Source: UBA1672 sp963977495 (lineage in GTDB: Bacteria; Pseudomonadota; Alphaproteobacteria; Micavibrionales; Micavibrionaceae). From it: DNA of 64,000 nt. The stretch is from positions 124,001-188,000 of the forward strand of contig CAXBOT010000003.1 of assembly GCA_963977495.1 (NCBI GenBank). Reading direction: 5' to 3'. Below, piece after piece: positions 26,232 to 35,220 of this stretch. The notes below the pieces were generated by a model. It searched no databases and had not been told where the DNA came from. It saw only the letters and a list, made by a program, of their open reading frames with translations. A program made the translations under genes and the position numbers. Position 1 is the first letter of the stretch. Each line of letters opens with the position of its first letter.

Positions 26232-27269
26232 TCACTGGACTTTGATGCTGAATACTTTTTCACGGGTGATTTTTTCACCCGCCGCGCCCGTACGTGTAAT
26301 CGTCGCAAGGGCTTTATATGTAACGTTTTTAAGCTGTACGCGTCCTAATTTACGCCCTGTATAAAAATATTGCCGCACGCGCGTTGTGTCTACGCTGTTA
26401 TCGCGTGTGATAAAGGTTTGCCCGTCAGGATCAAGCACCTCTATACGCACCAGATCGCCTGCCTCAACGTTATAAAACCCGACCCAAAATATAAAAGCCG
26501 AACTGTTGCGTGAGAAAACCGTAAGGTTGGGATCATCACCGCGCTCAATGGATGCAAAATCAGGGGGTTGAGCGCGAAAACCACCATTAAAAATCGCAAC
26601 AGGCTGATAATCCATCGGTAAACCGATATGCCACATAGATTCTTTGCTTTGACCGCATCCATCAGTATTCAACATGCCGGTATAGGGATCAATCACGCCG
26701 CCTTCCCATATCACGGTAAAATGAAGATGCGGAAATTGCGTTGCGCCCGATTCCCCGATTTCACCGATTTTTTGCCCTGCCTTAACGCTTTGTCCGCGCT
26801 TCGCGATCACAGAGCCTTTTTTCAGATGGCAATAAACGCTTTGCAGGCCATTGCCGTGATCGACCAAAACGCCGTTGCCGCATTCGCGCTTATCGGCTCT
26901 CAACTGTTCGATTTCGTCCTGAGTTTTCGCATGATCGCTCTCACCGTCACGCACCCGCAAAACCTTACCCGAAGACGCGGCAAACACATCCACACCTGCG
27001 CGCATTTGCGCCACCGAGCCGAGCGCGAAATCAACGCCTTTATGCGCGTCATACGTCTTGGGATTGCACTTGTAATCCTGCGCCGCGCCTTCCACCGGAT
27101 TAACATCCACATAATTCACCGCCCAGCAATCTTGCCCATAGGTACAGCCCGCCGGAAAAATGAATTTCGGCGCATCAGAGATTTCGTGACTTTCTGCGCG
27201 GACTTTGCTATAAAAAGTACCGTGAAGTGCAACGATTAAAACAAGCGCGAATAAAAGCGTATTCTTCAT
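26232..27269 (-). CDS. M23-family peptidoglycan peptidase, exported
   Basis: A 345-residue protein with a signal peptide (MKNTLLFALVLIVALHG, cleavage near VRA|ESH). The LytM/M23 zinc peptidase domain shows HKGVDFALG (first His and Asp ligands) and HLHFTV (last His), with the usual SGKVLRVRDG and GQKIGEIGESG strands between. A second, beta-rich C-terminal domain follows. It likely cuts peptide cross-links in peptidoglycan in the periplasm. The start is placed at MKNTLLF rather than eight codons upstream because the signal peptide begins there. It is convergent with the Smr gene. Confidence 0.88.
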   Translation of the reverse strand: MKNTLLFALVLIVALHGTFYSKVRAESHEISDAPKFIFPAGCTYGQDCWAVNYVDVNPVEGAAQDYKCNPKTYDAHKGVDFALGSVAQMRAGVDVFAASSGKVLRVRDGESDHAKTQDEIEQLRADKRECGNGVLVDHGNGLQSVYCHLKKGSVIAKRGQSVKAGQKIGEIGESGATQFPHLHFTVIWEGGVIDPYTGMLNTDGCGQSKESMWHIGLPMDYQPVAIFNGGFRAQPPDFASIERGDDPNLTVFSRNSSAFIFWVGFYNVEAGDLVRIEVLDPDGQTFITRDNSVDTTRVRQYFYTGRKLGRVQLKNVTYKALATITRTGAAGEKITREKVFSIKVQ

Positions 27270-27359
27270 AGGTTGAATAATAACAGTGAACACAAGACAA
27301 ACAACGTCTTATTATTGTAAAATACAGTAATTTTGCTGGAACTAGGGTTGATAAGGATA

Positions 27360-28625
27360 ATGGCGACAGATCCCAACGAAGCAGGAAAAATACGCGTAGC
27401 AAACGTCACCTTAACAGAGGCTGTTGCCTTTGACCCTGCGCATGACGATGCGAACGCACCCGAAACATGGAAAAAGATCGCCGCCAATGATTTCGATCCT
27501 GTGGCGCATAAGGATATGCATTTTTTCTGTCCGTGCTGTCTTGATAATGACGATCAGGTACGCCTTAAAAAACCCGCAGCGCAGCGTATTCAATCGCTCC
27601 CCTTTGATGTGATTGACCCCAGAACGAACGAACCTGTCCTTGATGCCAATGAAGAGCCCGTACTGGAATATCGGCGCTATCTCTTCCCTGCGCATTTTTC
27701 GACATGGGACAAGCAGACACATAGCTGTGACCTTGTTCAGCAACAACACAGATTATCCCAATCCTTAACCGATATGGGCGGCATTACCCCCAATAAAGAT
27801 GATGGCGTAACCATTATCAATCTGGGCATACCCGCCGGACAGGCCGCGGAAGCACACAGACGCCGCCCCTATGTTCATTTATCGACGGAAAGCGGCTTTA
27901 ACGGCGCTGCAGACGGTGAAACAACGCGCAGACTTCATACTTCGACGCGCAAACCCTCGCGTAAATTATCGCATGGCGCATCCAGCGTTGATGATCTGGC
28001 GGAACTGCTTGACCATACTGAATTTGATCGCGGCAAACGCGAAGCCATCGCCCTGCGTAACGGCAACCAGATGGTCTCGCTGGAGCAGCTCTATCACGAG
28101 AACACGCTTGATATGTACCGCGAATTATTTGTACGCGAAAAAAAGATTATGAGCGATCCTGATGCCAACCATAACCATTTGGCTTTGTTCCGTTTTCGCC
28201 CGAACGGCAACCGTAAATTCTGGCATCGTGAAAATGACGGCTCCATGACCGTTGAATCCCACCCTGAACAAATCCGCGATAAAGACGGGCATTTATTTTA
28301 TGTGTCCGCCCATGTGAACTTTCAAACCGAAAGCGCGTTTCAGGCATTTGAAAAATCATTAAAAGATGGCGAAACATCCGATGACCGTTGGTTCTTGGCC
28401 TATACCGAACATGCCAATGTCGACCCGTTTGACTACGCCCATAAAAAAGCCGAGATGGAAAAGGGCAACGCGAAAAGCGCCACTGTCCACACGAGTGCCA
28501 CCGTCTTTAACAAGGGGCAGATGATACAATGGGTACCGCAAGACCCGCAGATGGAAATTGATTTTGATACAAAATTTGAGCGCAGCGCGCCGCCCCCTTC
28601 AGAAAATGATGATTTAACCCTTTAG
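27360..28625 (+). CDS. Unknown protein with Cys/His cluster, first gene of a three-gene unit
   Basis: A 421-residue protein. FFCPCCLDND near 55 and FSTWDKQTHSCDL near 110 form a possible Cys2-His-Cys zinc site. The C-terminal half contains HNHLALFRFRPNGNRKFW and VSAHVNFQTESAFQAFE, an alpha/beta domain. The ATG at 27360 follows AAGGAT, so it is preferred over an upstream in-frame start. It is followed by two more unknown genes on the same strand with short or overlapping junctions. I do not recognise any domain. Confidence 0.6.
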   Translation: MATDPNEAGKIRVANVTLTEAVAFDPAHDDANAPETWKKIAANDFDPVAHKDMHFFCPCCLDNDDQVRLKKPAAQRIQSLPFDVIDPRTNEPVLDANEEPVLEYRRYLFPAHFSTWDKQTHSCDLVQQQHRLSQSLTDMGGITPNKDDGVTIINLGIPAGQAAEAHRRRPYVHLSTESGFNGAADGETTRRLHTSTRKPSRKLSHGASSVDDLAELLDHTEFDRGKREAIALRNGNQMVSLEQLYHENTLDMYRELFVREKKIMSDPDANHNHLALFRFRPNGNRKFWHRENDGSMTVESHPEQIRDKDGHLFYVSAHVNFQTESAFQAFEKSLKDGETSDDRWFLAYTEHANVDPFDYAHKKAEMEKGNAKSATVHTSATVFNKGQMIQWVPQDPQMEIDFDTKFERSAPPPSENDDLTL

Positions 28626-28652
28626 ATGTAAATACACACAAAAAGAAGACCC

Positions 28653-29054
28653 ATGCCCTTTGAAAATGACACCACCGACCTGCTTGACCTGAAAACCATC
28701 GACCGCGCGCGCGGAATTATCTTGCGCGATGTGACACCGTTTCTCCCCGATATTTCACCGCGTTTCATTCTGGAATGGGACGGGCAAGGCATTCCGTTCG
28801 GCGGTAAATGCGAAGGCGATGTTGTGAGCGTCAGTAAGGATGAAAAGAAATTCCACCTGACATGGACAATCCACTATATCGGTCGCCCCGAAGAGTTCGG
28901 CGAAACAGACGAAGTCCTGTTCCAAACCATCCGTGATGCGATGGATTGCTTCGGCGAATTTCACGACCGCGAACGCGTACACGAAGTCACCGTCAATTTC
29001 AGCGACAAGGTGTTTACCAACACCGTTCCTGATGATTGGAGCAAGGTCGTCTGA
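28653..29054 (+). CDS. Unknown 133-residue protein, second gene of the unit
   Basis: A small acidic protein with a beta-strand-rich centre (KFHLTWTIHYIGRP near 68) and a C-terminal WSKVV. AAAGAAG precedes the ATG. Its stop codon TGA overlaps the start of the next gene as TGATG, so translation of the two is probably coupled. No family is recognised. The coupling suggests its product and the 29054 product act together. Confidence 0.6.
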   Translation: MPFENDTTDLLDLKTIDRARGIILRDVTPFLPDISPRFILEWDGQGIPFGGKCEGDVVSVSKDEKKFHLTWTIHYIGRPEEFGETDEVLFQTIRDAMDCFGEFHDRERVHEVTVNFSDKVFTNTVPDDWSKVV

Positions 29055-30028
29055 TGAAACGCGAGCCCATCAGCGATGACTACGCCGCGCGCCTGATTGC
29101 CGCCGCCAAAGAGGGTGAAATCTATACCTATGGCGCATCCGGGGGTGAGGAAAGCCAATTTACCGTGATGGGCGGGCTGAACACTATCCCGCGTGATCAA
29201 TATGTCCCGAAGCAAGTGCTGTTTGATTTGCTCTACACCTTGACCGAGCCTGTCGAGTATATAAACGGCAAAGACCCCGCGGGCTATGTTTTCGGCAGCG
29301 GCCCTATCGGTTTTAACGAAGATGCCTGCTATAGCCATTATTTACGGGAATTTGTCCGCGATAATGATGATTACGTGTCGATTGCACATACGCAATCCGC
29401 GCAGCTTTTAACCGAGCCTGAATTCGCCAACATTATCCGTTATCAATTACTCACGGCGATGAAGGAAGAGGGCATTGATGCCGATGGCAACCCCGCATCC
29501 ACATATTATAACGGCCTGATGGGGCATAAGCGCGAAGACGGCACGATGGAGCTTGGCCTATGGGATGCGGTATCGCTCGGCTTTGCGGAAAACGCACACG
29601 GGCATGTGGTGACCTTAACGCCGCGCGCGGATAATGAGCGTATCTTCGTACGTACAGAGCTGCCCGCCCTGCTCAAAAATGAACAGGTCGAAACCATCAA
29701 CGGCCTGCCAAAACAAGATTTCGTCGATGCGTTTGATCAATATTGCGCCGATGGCCTGTCAGAGGAAGACGCGTACACCAAGCTCAACCGTACAAAGATT
29801 ATGGGCTCGTCATACGAATTTATGCGCGGCTATTCCGAAGGCTTCGCCGAAGCGCTCCCCCCGCATCTACACCATGATTTTCAAAAAGTGACCGTTGACG
29901 GATACGCCGATTGGGTCAGCAAAGCCGCCCCCGTCCTAAGCCCCAGCGTCAGCATCGGCCATTACGATTTCCTAGATAATATCGGCGGCAACGACCAGCA
30001 AGACCACCGCGAAACGCACGCGTTGTAA
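29054..30028 (+). CDS. Unknown 324-residue protein, third gene of the unit
   Basis: A soluble, acidic protein with recognisable but unassigned blocks: DPAGYVFGSGPIGFNEDACYSHYLREFV near 75 and ELGLWDAVSLGFAENAHGHVVTLTPRADNERIFVRTELP near 165. The second block resembles a beta-sandwich with conserved His residues. The start is the ATG overlapping the previous stop (TGATG). A TTG six codons upstream is unlikely. It is convergent with hslU, 22 bases away. No family is assigned. Confidence 0.6.
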   Translation: MKREPISDDYAARLIAAAKEGEIYTYGASGGEESQFTVMGGLNTIPRDQYVPKQVLFDLLYTLTEPVEYINGKDPAGYVFGSGPIGFNEDACYSHYLREFVRDNDDYVSIAHTQSAQLLTEPEFANIIRYQLLTAMKEEGIDADGNPASTYYNGLMGHKREDGTMELGLWDAVSLGFAENAHGHVVTLTPRADNERIFVRTELPALLKNEQVETINGLPKQDFVDAFDQYCADGLSEEDAYTKLNRTKIMGSSYEFMRGYSEGFAEALPPHLHHDFQKVTVDGYADWVSKAAPVLSPSVSIGHYDFLDNIGGNDQQDHRETHAL

Positions 30029-30050
30029 TCACCAAGCATAAGAAGCTGCG

Positions 30051-31394
30051 TTACAAAATAAACTTGCTCAAATCCGTGGATTTTACCAGTTCTTCGACGT
30101 GATCGCGTACGTAATCGGCGGTTATGACGATGGATTCGCCGCCGCGGTCGGAGGCTGTGAAGCTGATTTCTTCCAGCAATTTTTCCATCACCGTATGCAA
30201 ACGACGCGCGCCGATATTCTCGATATTTTCATTTACCTCAAATGACAGGCGGGCGATTTCGTCAATCGCGTCATCCTCGAATGTCAGTGTCACGCCTTCT
30301 GTCCCGATGAGGGCTTCATATTGCTTGATCAAGCTGGCTTCGGTTTCTTTTAGGATGCGTTTGAAATCTTCCACGGTCAACGCACGAAGCTCCACACGGA
30401 TGGGCAAACGCCCCTGTAATTCCGCCAGCAAATCAGACGGCTTTACTGAATGGAACGCGCCGCTGGTGATAAACAGCATGTGATCGGTTTTCACCGCGCC
30501 ATGTTTGGTGGCAACGGTTGTGCCCTCAATCAACGGCAGCAAATCACGCTGTACGCCTTCGCGGGAAACATCCCCGCCGCGTGCATCATGGCGCGCCGCG
30601 ATTTTGTCGATCTCATCAATAAAAACAATGCCGTTTTGCTGGACAAGCTCCAGCGCGGTTGAAACGATTTTATCTTCATCCAGTAATTTATCGGATTCCT
30701 CAGCAATCAAAATGTCATAGCTCTCAAGCACTTTCAGGCGCTTTTTCTTGCGGCGTTCACCAAAGGCTTTGCCGAACATATCGCCGATATTCACCATGCC
30801 CATAGACGCGCCGGGCATACCGGGTACATCCATCATGCCGCCCATCGGGTTGGCATTATCCAGAACATCAATTTCGATCTCGCGATCATTCAACTCGCCC
30901 TCACGCAATTTCTTGCGGAAATTCTGGCGCGTCCCGTCGCCCGCCGTATCACCGACCAGCGCATCAAGCACGCGTTCCTCGGCATAGACCTCGGCCTGTG
31001 CCTTGACGGTTTTGCGCATATCTTCCTGCGTCATGCGAATCGCCATCTCTGTCAGATCACGGATGATCGATTCCACATCTTTGCCGACATAGCCGACCTC
31101 TGTAAATTTGGTGGCTTCGACCTTGATAAAGGGCGCATTGGCAAGCTTTGCCAAACGGCGCGCTATCTCGGTTTTACCAACGCCTGTCGGCCCGATCATC
31201 AGGATATTTTTCGGATAGACTTCTTCTTGCAATGCCGGATCAAGCTTTGATCGGCGCCAGCGGTTGCGCAAGGCAATCGCCACAGCGCGCTTCGCATCAT
31301 TCTGCCCGATGATATAACGATCAAGCTCGCTCACGGTTTCGCGCGGTGAGAAAGAGGAAACAATAACCGGTTTTTCTTTTGTCAAATTTTTCAT
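30051..31394 (-). CDS. hslU: ATP-dependent protease ATPase subunit HslU
   Basis: A 447-residue AAA+ unfoldase that feeds substrates to HslV. It has FSPRETVSELDRYIIGQNDAK, the Walker A GPTGVGKTE near 68, the GYVGKDVESI pore motif, the inserted I domain (about 105-245), the Walker B segment GIVFIDEIDKI and the family C-terminus SKFIL that activates HslV. It is unusual in being separated from hslV by an oppositely oriented terC gene, so hslV and hslU cannot form a simple operon. AGGCG lies ahead of the ATG. Confidence 0.97.
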   Translation of the reverse strand: MKNLTKEKPVIVSSFSPRETVSELDRYIIGQNDAKRAVAIALRNRWRRSKLDPALQEEVYPKNILMIGPTGVGKTEIARRLAKLANAPFIKVEATKFTEVGYVGKDVESIIRDLTEMAIRMTQEDMRKTVKAQAEVYAEERVLDALVGDTAGDGTRQNFRKKLREGELNDREIEIDVLDNANPMGGMMDVPGMPGASMGMVNIGDMFGKAFGERRKKKRLKVLESYDILIAEESDKLLDEDKIVSTALELVQQNGIVFIDEIDKIAARHDARGGDVSREGVQRDLLPLIEGTTVATKHGAVKTDHMLFITSGAFHSVKPSDLLAELQGRLPIRVELRALTVEDFKRILKETEASLIKQYEALIGTEGVTLTFEDDAIDEIARLSFEVNENIENIGARRLHTVMEKLLEEISFTASDRGGESIVITADYVRDHVEELVKSTDLSKFIL

Positions 31395-31616
31395 ATTTTA
31401 CGCCTGACCTGTTATTTAAAGTTCGTAGACTTGTATTCGTATAGTCATTGGAATAAGTTTTATACACTCAAATGGCAAGGGTTATTCGGAAAAATACATG
31501 CACGCATCACCAAACGCGCACGATTAGAACGATTTCCCTAGATATTCAAAAAAACCCGTGTTACAAAATCATACATTAAAGGTGCCTGCGGGTACGCAAT
31601 AACCAAAGGGTTTTAC

Positions 31617-32645
31617 ATGGAAATGCTTGACTGGGTGCTCTTTTTCGCCCTTATTCCATTCCTTCTCGCTATCGATCTCAAATTGTTCAATAAAGGCGGT
31701 GACAATGTTATCGGCTTTCGTAAAAGCATGGTGCTTAGCGCGTGGTATATCGCCGCCGGTCTCGCTTTCGGGCTTATTGTTTGGTATCATTTCGGCGCAG
31801 ATAAAGCGATGTTGTACTACACAACCTATGTGATCGAAAAAAGCTTATCGCTTGATAATTTATTCGTCATGTCTGTGATTTTCTCCGCCTTTGCCATCCC
31901 AAGACAGTATCAGCACCGCGTTCTGGTCTGGGGTATTATCGGTGTGATTATCCTGCGCGGTATTATGATCGGGGCAGGGGCCGCGTTGGTGCATAATTTC
32001 GATTGGGTTTTGTTCATTTTCGCCGCTATTCTGATTTTCACAGGCATCAAAATGATGTTGATGGATGACGATGATGATGTGGGCAACTTTGAAAATAAAC
32101 CTCTGGTTGTGTTTTTGAAAAAACATTTCCCGCTGACAACGAAAATTCACGGCAATAAATTCATCATTCGCCGCGATCAAATGGACGAGAAGGCGGCTTC
32201 TAACGTCAAATCCAACAGCACGTACGTCTTTACGCCGCTTTTTCTGGCGCTGATTATTATCGAGATCAGTGACGTTATTTTCGCGGTCGACAGCATCCCC
32301 GCTGCGCTGGCGGTCACGCAAGATCCGTTCATCGTCTTTACCAGTAATATCTTTGCCGTATTGGGTCTGCGCGCCCTGTTTTTCGCGGTGGAAAATATTA
32401 TTGATCGATTCGAATTGATGAAATACGCCATTTCCTTTGTGCTGGTCTTTATCGGGTTTAAGGTCTTTTATAACGGCATGATCCCAGACGGACATATCAG
32501 CCCATCCCTCTCCCTTTATATAACCGTCGGTGCGTTGGCGGCAGGATTCATATTCTCATGGTTCAGGACCATGCGACAAGGCGATGATGAGGATAATGAT
32601 GGGGATGGCGACGTTAAGATTACGAAAAGCGAAGACGCCTCTTAG
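31617..32645 (+). CDS. TerC/Alx-family integral membrane transporter
   Basis: A 342-residue inner-membrane protein with about eight or nine hydrophobic segments. The family motifs are LAIDLKLFNKG near the N-terminus, EKSLSLDNLFVMSVIFSAF near 80 and EISDVIFAVDSIPAALAVT near 220, where acidic residues sit inside membrane segments. TerC/Alx proteins act in manganese efflux or tellurium resistance. A DDDDD patch lies in the cytoplasmic loop and another acidic tail closes the protein. It is placed between hslU and hslV on the opposite strand. No yybP-ykoY manganese riboswitch is visible upstream. Confidence 0.9.
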   Translation: MEMLDWVLFFALIPFLLAIDLKLFNKGGDNVIGFRKSMVLSAWYIAAGLAFGLIVWYHFGADKAMLYYTTYVIEKSLSLDNLFVMSVIFSAFAIPRQYQHRVLVWGIIGVIILRGIMIGAGAALVHNFDWVLFIFAAILIFTGIKMMLMDDDDDVGNFENKPLVVFLKKHFPLTTKIHGNKFIIRRDQMDEKAASNVKSNSTYVFTPLFLALIIIEISDVIFAVDSIPAALAVTQDPFIVFTSNIFAVLGLRALFFAVENIIDRFELMKYAISFVLVFIGFKVFYNGMIPDGHISPSLSLYITVGALAAGFIFSWFRTMRQGDDEDNDGDGDVKITKSEDAS

Positions 32646-32651
32646 GAAGGC

Positions 32652-33215
32652 TTAGAGCTTTTCGACAACAACGTTATTATTCGTATATACGCAAATATCC
32701 GCCGCAATCTTCATGGCCTTCTCGGCGATTTCCTGCGCGGTTAAATCCTGATCATACAAAGCGCGCGCCGCAGCCAGAGCGTAATTCCCGCCTGAACCAA
32801 TGCCAATCACGCCATCTTGCGGGTCAACAACATCGCCGTTTCCGGTCAGGATAAGCGATGTTTCCTTATCGGCAACCGCCATTAAGGCTTCTAATTTGCG
32901 CAAATATTTATCCGTACGCCAATCCTTCGCCAATTCAACGCAGGCGCGGGTAAGTTGCCCCGGATATTCATCCAGTTTCGCTTCCAAACGCTCAAACAAT
33001 GTAAAGGCATCGGCGGTTGATCCTGCAAATCCGGCAATAATGTCATCATTGCGACCAAGGCGGCGTACCTTGCGGGCATTGGCCTTTAAAACCGTTTGCC
33101 CCATGGAAACCTGCCCGTCACCGGCGATCACAACATCGTTACCCTTGCGCACGGAAATAATCGTCGTTCCGCGCCACTTGCTTGCATCTGCATAATTTTG
33201 TGCTTCATAAGTCAT
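32652..33215 (-). CDS. hslV: ATP-dependent protease subunit HslV
   Basis: A 187-residue proteasome-like peptidase. The catalytic threonine is T17 or T18 in WRGTTIISVRKG, exposed after removal of a longer than usual N-terminal segment. Further family motifs are VVIAGDGQVSMGQTV, GFAGSTADAFTLFE and GIGSGGNYALAAARAL. It pairs with HslU to degrade misfolded proteins. No Shine-Dalgarno sequence precedes the ATG, and a heat-shock-like promoter ends about ten bases upstream, so the mRNA may be leaderless. Confidence 0.96.
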   Translation of the reverse strand: MTYEAQNYADASKWRGTTIISVRKGNDVVIAGDGQVSMGQTVLKANARKVRRLGRNDDIIAGFAGSTADAFTLFERLEAKLDEYPGQLTRACVELAKDWRTDKYLRKLEALMAVADKETSLILTGNGDVVDPQDGVIGIGSGGNYALAAARALYDQDLTAQEIAEKAMKIAADICVYTNNNVVVEKL

Positions 33216-33224
33216 GGATACATG

Positions 33225-33253
33225 ATATGGCGATACTGGGCGGTCATGTCAAG
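33225..33253 (-). promoter_or_regulatory. Heat-shock (RpoH)-like promoter of hslV
   Basis: Reading leftward, CTTGACA (complement of 33247-33253), a 14-base spacer and CGCCATAT (complement of 33225-33232) match the sigma-32 pattern CTTGAAA-N13/14-CCCCATAT with one mismatch in each box. hslV is a classical heat-shock gene. The predicted start point would fall only a few bases before the ATG. Confidence 0.5.
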
Positions 33254-33394
33254 AACACAAAAGAAAGCGCGGTCAATAATTTTGTAAATCGCCCCCTTAT
33301 TTAAAAATGAAGCCCACATTTTCAAATTGTATCTGGGGGTACGATCCTCTATCATTCACACGCAATACATAAAGACATCTCAAAGGCTTATATT

Positions 33395-34045
33395 ATGAAA
33401 AATATCCTCATTCTTCTACTGACCGTCGGCTGCGGCGCTTTGGCTTATTTACAGTTCGGCATGCCCATCCCTGCCGCCGAAGACGCAACCTCGCCGACAT
33501 TAGAATGTCCGCCTGTTGAGGTTGCCGAAGAAGAAGAGCCAATGATTGAGCCTTTATCCCCCACGGAATTTATACAGAATGTGGAAATCAACGGTATTTC
33601 CCTGAGCACGCCACTGGATGATGTTGACGGTTTGTTGGAAGAGGCCGGCTATGACTGCGATTCAAATGACAGCCGCGTCAAAGCCAATGATGAGGAATCC
33701 CGCGATGTCACATGGCAATGTAAACATGTCAGCATCAATTCATCTTTCAATATCACCGCCACAGACGGCTTGATCCAAAAAATCGTGCGCGCAGGTAAAG
33801 GCGATGAAGAGGACATGGATGAAGCAAGCAACAAGTTGGCAATATTGAAAGCGCGTCTGAACGATAATAGCGGCATCAGAGTGATCCAAAAAGGGGCGGA
33901 CCTTAACTTCCAGATATTCGAAAAATCCGAAGGCGCAGGCAGTGCCGCTGCTCGATATATGATCCGTTATATGCCGCAACCCGATGATAAAGACCCCATA
34001 CCGGCAAACGCAGACGGTCTGTTGAATGTCAATATTACGCGATAG
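33395..34045 (+). CDS. Unknown exported or membrane-anchored protein
   Basis: A 216-residue protein with an N-terminal hydrophobic segment (ILILLLTVGCGALAYLQFG) that may act as an anchor or signal peptide. The cysteine in TVGCG is not in a convincing lipobox. An acidic linker (VAEEEEPMIEP) leads to a small domain with ISLSTPLDDVDGLLEEAGYDCD and DVTWQCKHVSI, whose two cysteines could form a disulfide. Two further beta strands follow. It is expressed toward hisB, 91 bases upstream. Family unknown. Confidence 0.6.
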   Translation: MKNILILLLTVGCGALAYLQFGMPIPAAEDATSPTLECPPVEVAEEEEPMIEPLSPTEFIQNVEINGISLSTPLDDVDGLLEEAGYDCDSNDSRVKANDEESRDVTWQCKHVSINSSFNITATDGLIQKIVRAGKGDEEDMDEASNKLAILKARLNDNSGIRVIQKGADLNFQIFEKSEGAGSAAARYMIRYMPQPDDKDPIPANADGLLNVNITR

Positions 34046-34136
34046 CATCATCACGCAGCCGCGCTATAAACTTTACAAAGTAGGGCGGTTTGCGTCATAA
34101 CTGTAATCTGGAACACAATCAAGAAAGAGTATTTTG

Positions 34137-34730
34137 ATGAGTAAGCGCAGCGCAACCATATCCCGTAAAACCAACGAAACCGCAATCACGTTATCGGTTA
34201 ATCTCGATGGTCAGGGAATCGCAGATGTCAGCACAGGGATCGGCTTTTTCGATCACATGCTGGAACAGCTCGCCAAACATGCGCTGCTTGACATCACCAT
34301 CAAGGCCAAGGGCGATTTGCACATCGACGCGCACCATACCGCCGAAGATACGGGAATCGCACTGGGGCAGGCCTTAAAAGAAGCCATCGGCGATAAAAAG
34401 GGCATCCGCAGATACGGGCATTTTGATCTGGTCATGGATGAAGCCCGCGCAAGTGTCGCGCTCGACTTCTCTAACCGCGCCTTTTTGGTCTGGAATGTGA
34501 ACTTCACCACAGATCGTCTGGGCGAAATGGATACGGAGCTTTTTCAGGAGTTTTTCCAAGCCTTAGCAGCGGCAGCAGGCTTAACCCTGCATATAACGCA
34601 ACTGGCAGGCACGAATAACCACCACATTATTGAAAGTGTGTTTAAGGCCTGCGCGAAATCCATACGTATGGCCGTTGAGATTGACCCACGCGCAAGCGAT
34701 CAACTCCCCAGTACAAAGGGCGCTCTATAA
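34137..34730 (+). CDS. hisB: Imidazoleglycerol-phosphate dehydratase
   Basis: A 197-residue enzyme of histidine biosynthesis that dehydrates imidazole glycerol phosphate. Its manganese-binding motifs are clear: GIGFFDHMLEQLAKH, DAHHTAEDTGIALGQA, FFQALAAAAGLTLHI and NNHHIIESVFKA. The ATG at 34137 follows AAGAAAGAG; an in-frame TTG sits one codon earlier. It is the first his gene of a block divergent from hslV, a common alphaproteobacterial layout. Confidence 0.97.
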   Translation: MSKRSATISRKTNETAITLSVNLDGQGIADVSTGIGFFDHMLEQLAKHALLDITIKAKGDLHIDAHHTAEDTGIALGQALKEAIGDKKGIRRYGHFDLVMDEARASVALDFSNRAFLVWNVNFTTDRLGEMDTELFQEFFQALAAAAGLTLHITQLAGTNNHHIIESVFKACAKSIRMAVEIDPRASDQLPSTKGAL

Positions 34731-34750
34731 GGGTAAAACAGGCATAGACC

Positions 34751-35194
34751 ATGCAAGATAAGTTCGAATTCGCAAAAAAACGGGGGCAGAACAATTTCTA
34801 TTGCCCGACACGTATCGAAGAACAGGACACAGGCGGCTATACCGCTGAGATTGTACATTTCAAAGTAACATTTGGCAGTGATGGCGCGGTTTATCCCGAA
34901 TTGGGCACGGATTACCATTTCAGTGGTCACATTTCGGGGTCCATACGCCGCAAGGAACACAGATTAGAACATAATCCCAATGACCATGATTTGCGGCAAA
35001 GGCTGGTGGCCATGCGCATCGTTCATGATTTTTTTAATGAGCTTAATAAAGACAATATTACATTGGATGAAGTGAATGAGCAGCTCTTGAAAAAGGCACT
35101 GACCTTTCGCGACATCTATCTGTCAGGCGAAGAGGTTGGCGATGTCAGCCCGTTTGAAATCAATAATTTTCTAAATATCCCCTCTGAACCCTGA
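34751..35194 (+). CDS. Unknown 147-residue protein after hisB
   Basis: A soluble protein starting 20 bases after hisB on the same strand. Visible features are a beta-rich N-terminus (YCPTRIEEQDTGGYTAEIVHFKVTF), an acidic middle and a C-terminal helix (NEQLLKKALTFRDIYLSG). The usual gene in this position in other alphaproteobacteria is a small membrane protein, which this is not. No family is recognised. Confidence 0.55.
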   Translation: MQDKFEFAKKRGQNNFYCPTRIEEQDTGGYTAEIVHFKVTFGSDGAVYPELGTDYHFSGHISGSIRRKEHRLEHNPNDHDLRQRLVAMRIVHDFFNELNKDNITLDEVNEQLLKKALTFRDIYLSGEEVGDVSPFEINNFLNIPSEP

Positions 35195-35220
35195 AAAACA
35201 GATTAAGAAAGAGCGCGGCC

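Noticed and set aside
26628..27239. 203-codon plus-strand frame
   Set aside because: Antisense shadow of the M23 peptidase gene.
31395..31616. Possible yybP-ykoY manganese riboswitch upstream of the TerC gene
   Set aside because: TerC/Alx genes often carry it, but I could not find the conserved paired core in these 222 bases.
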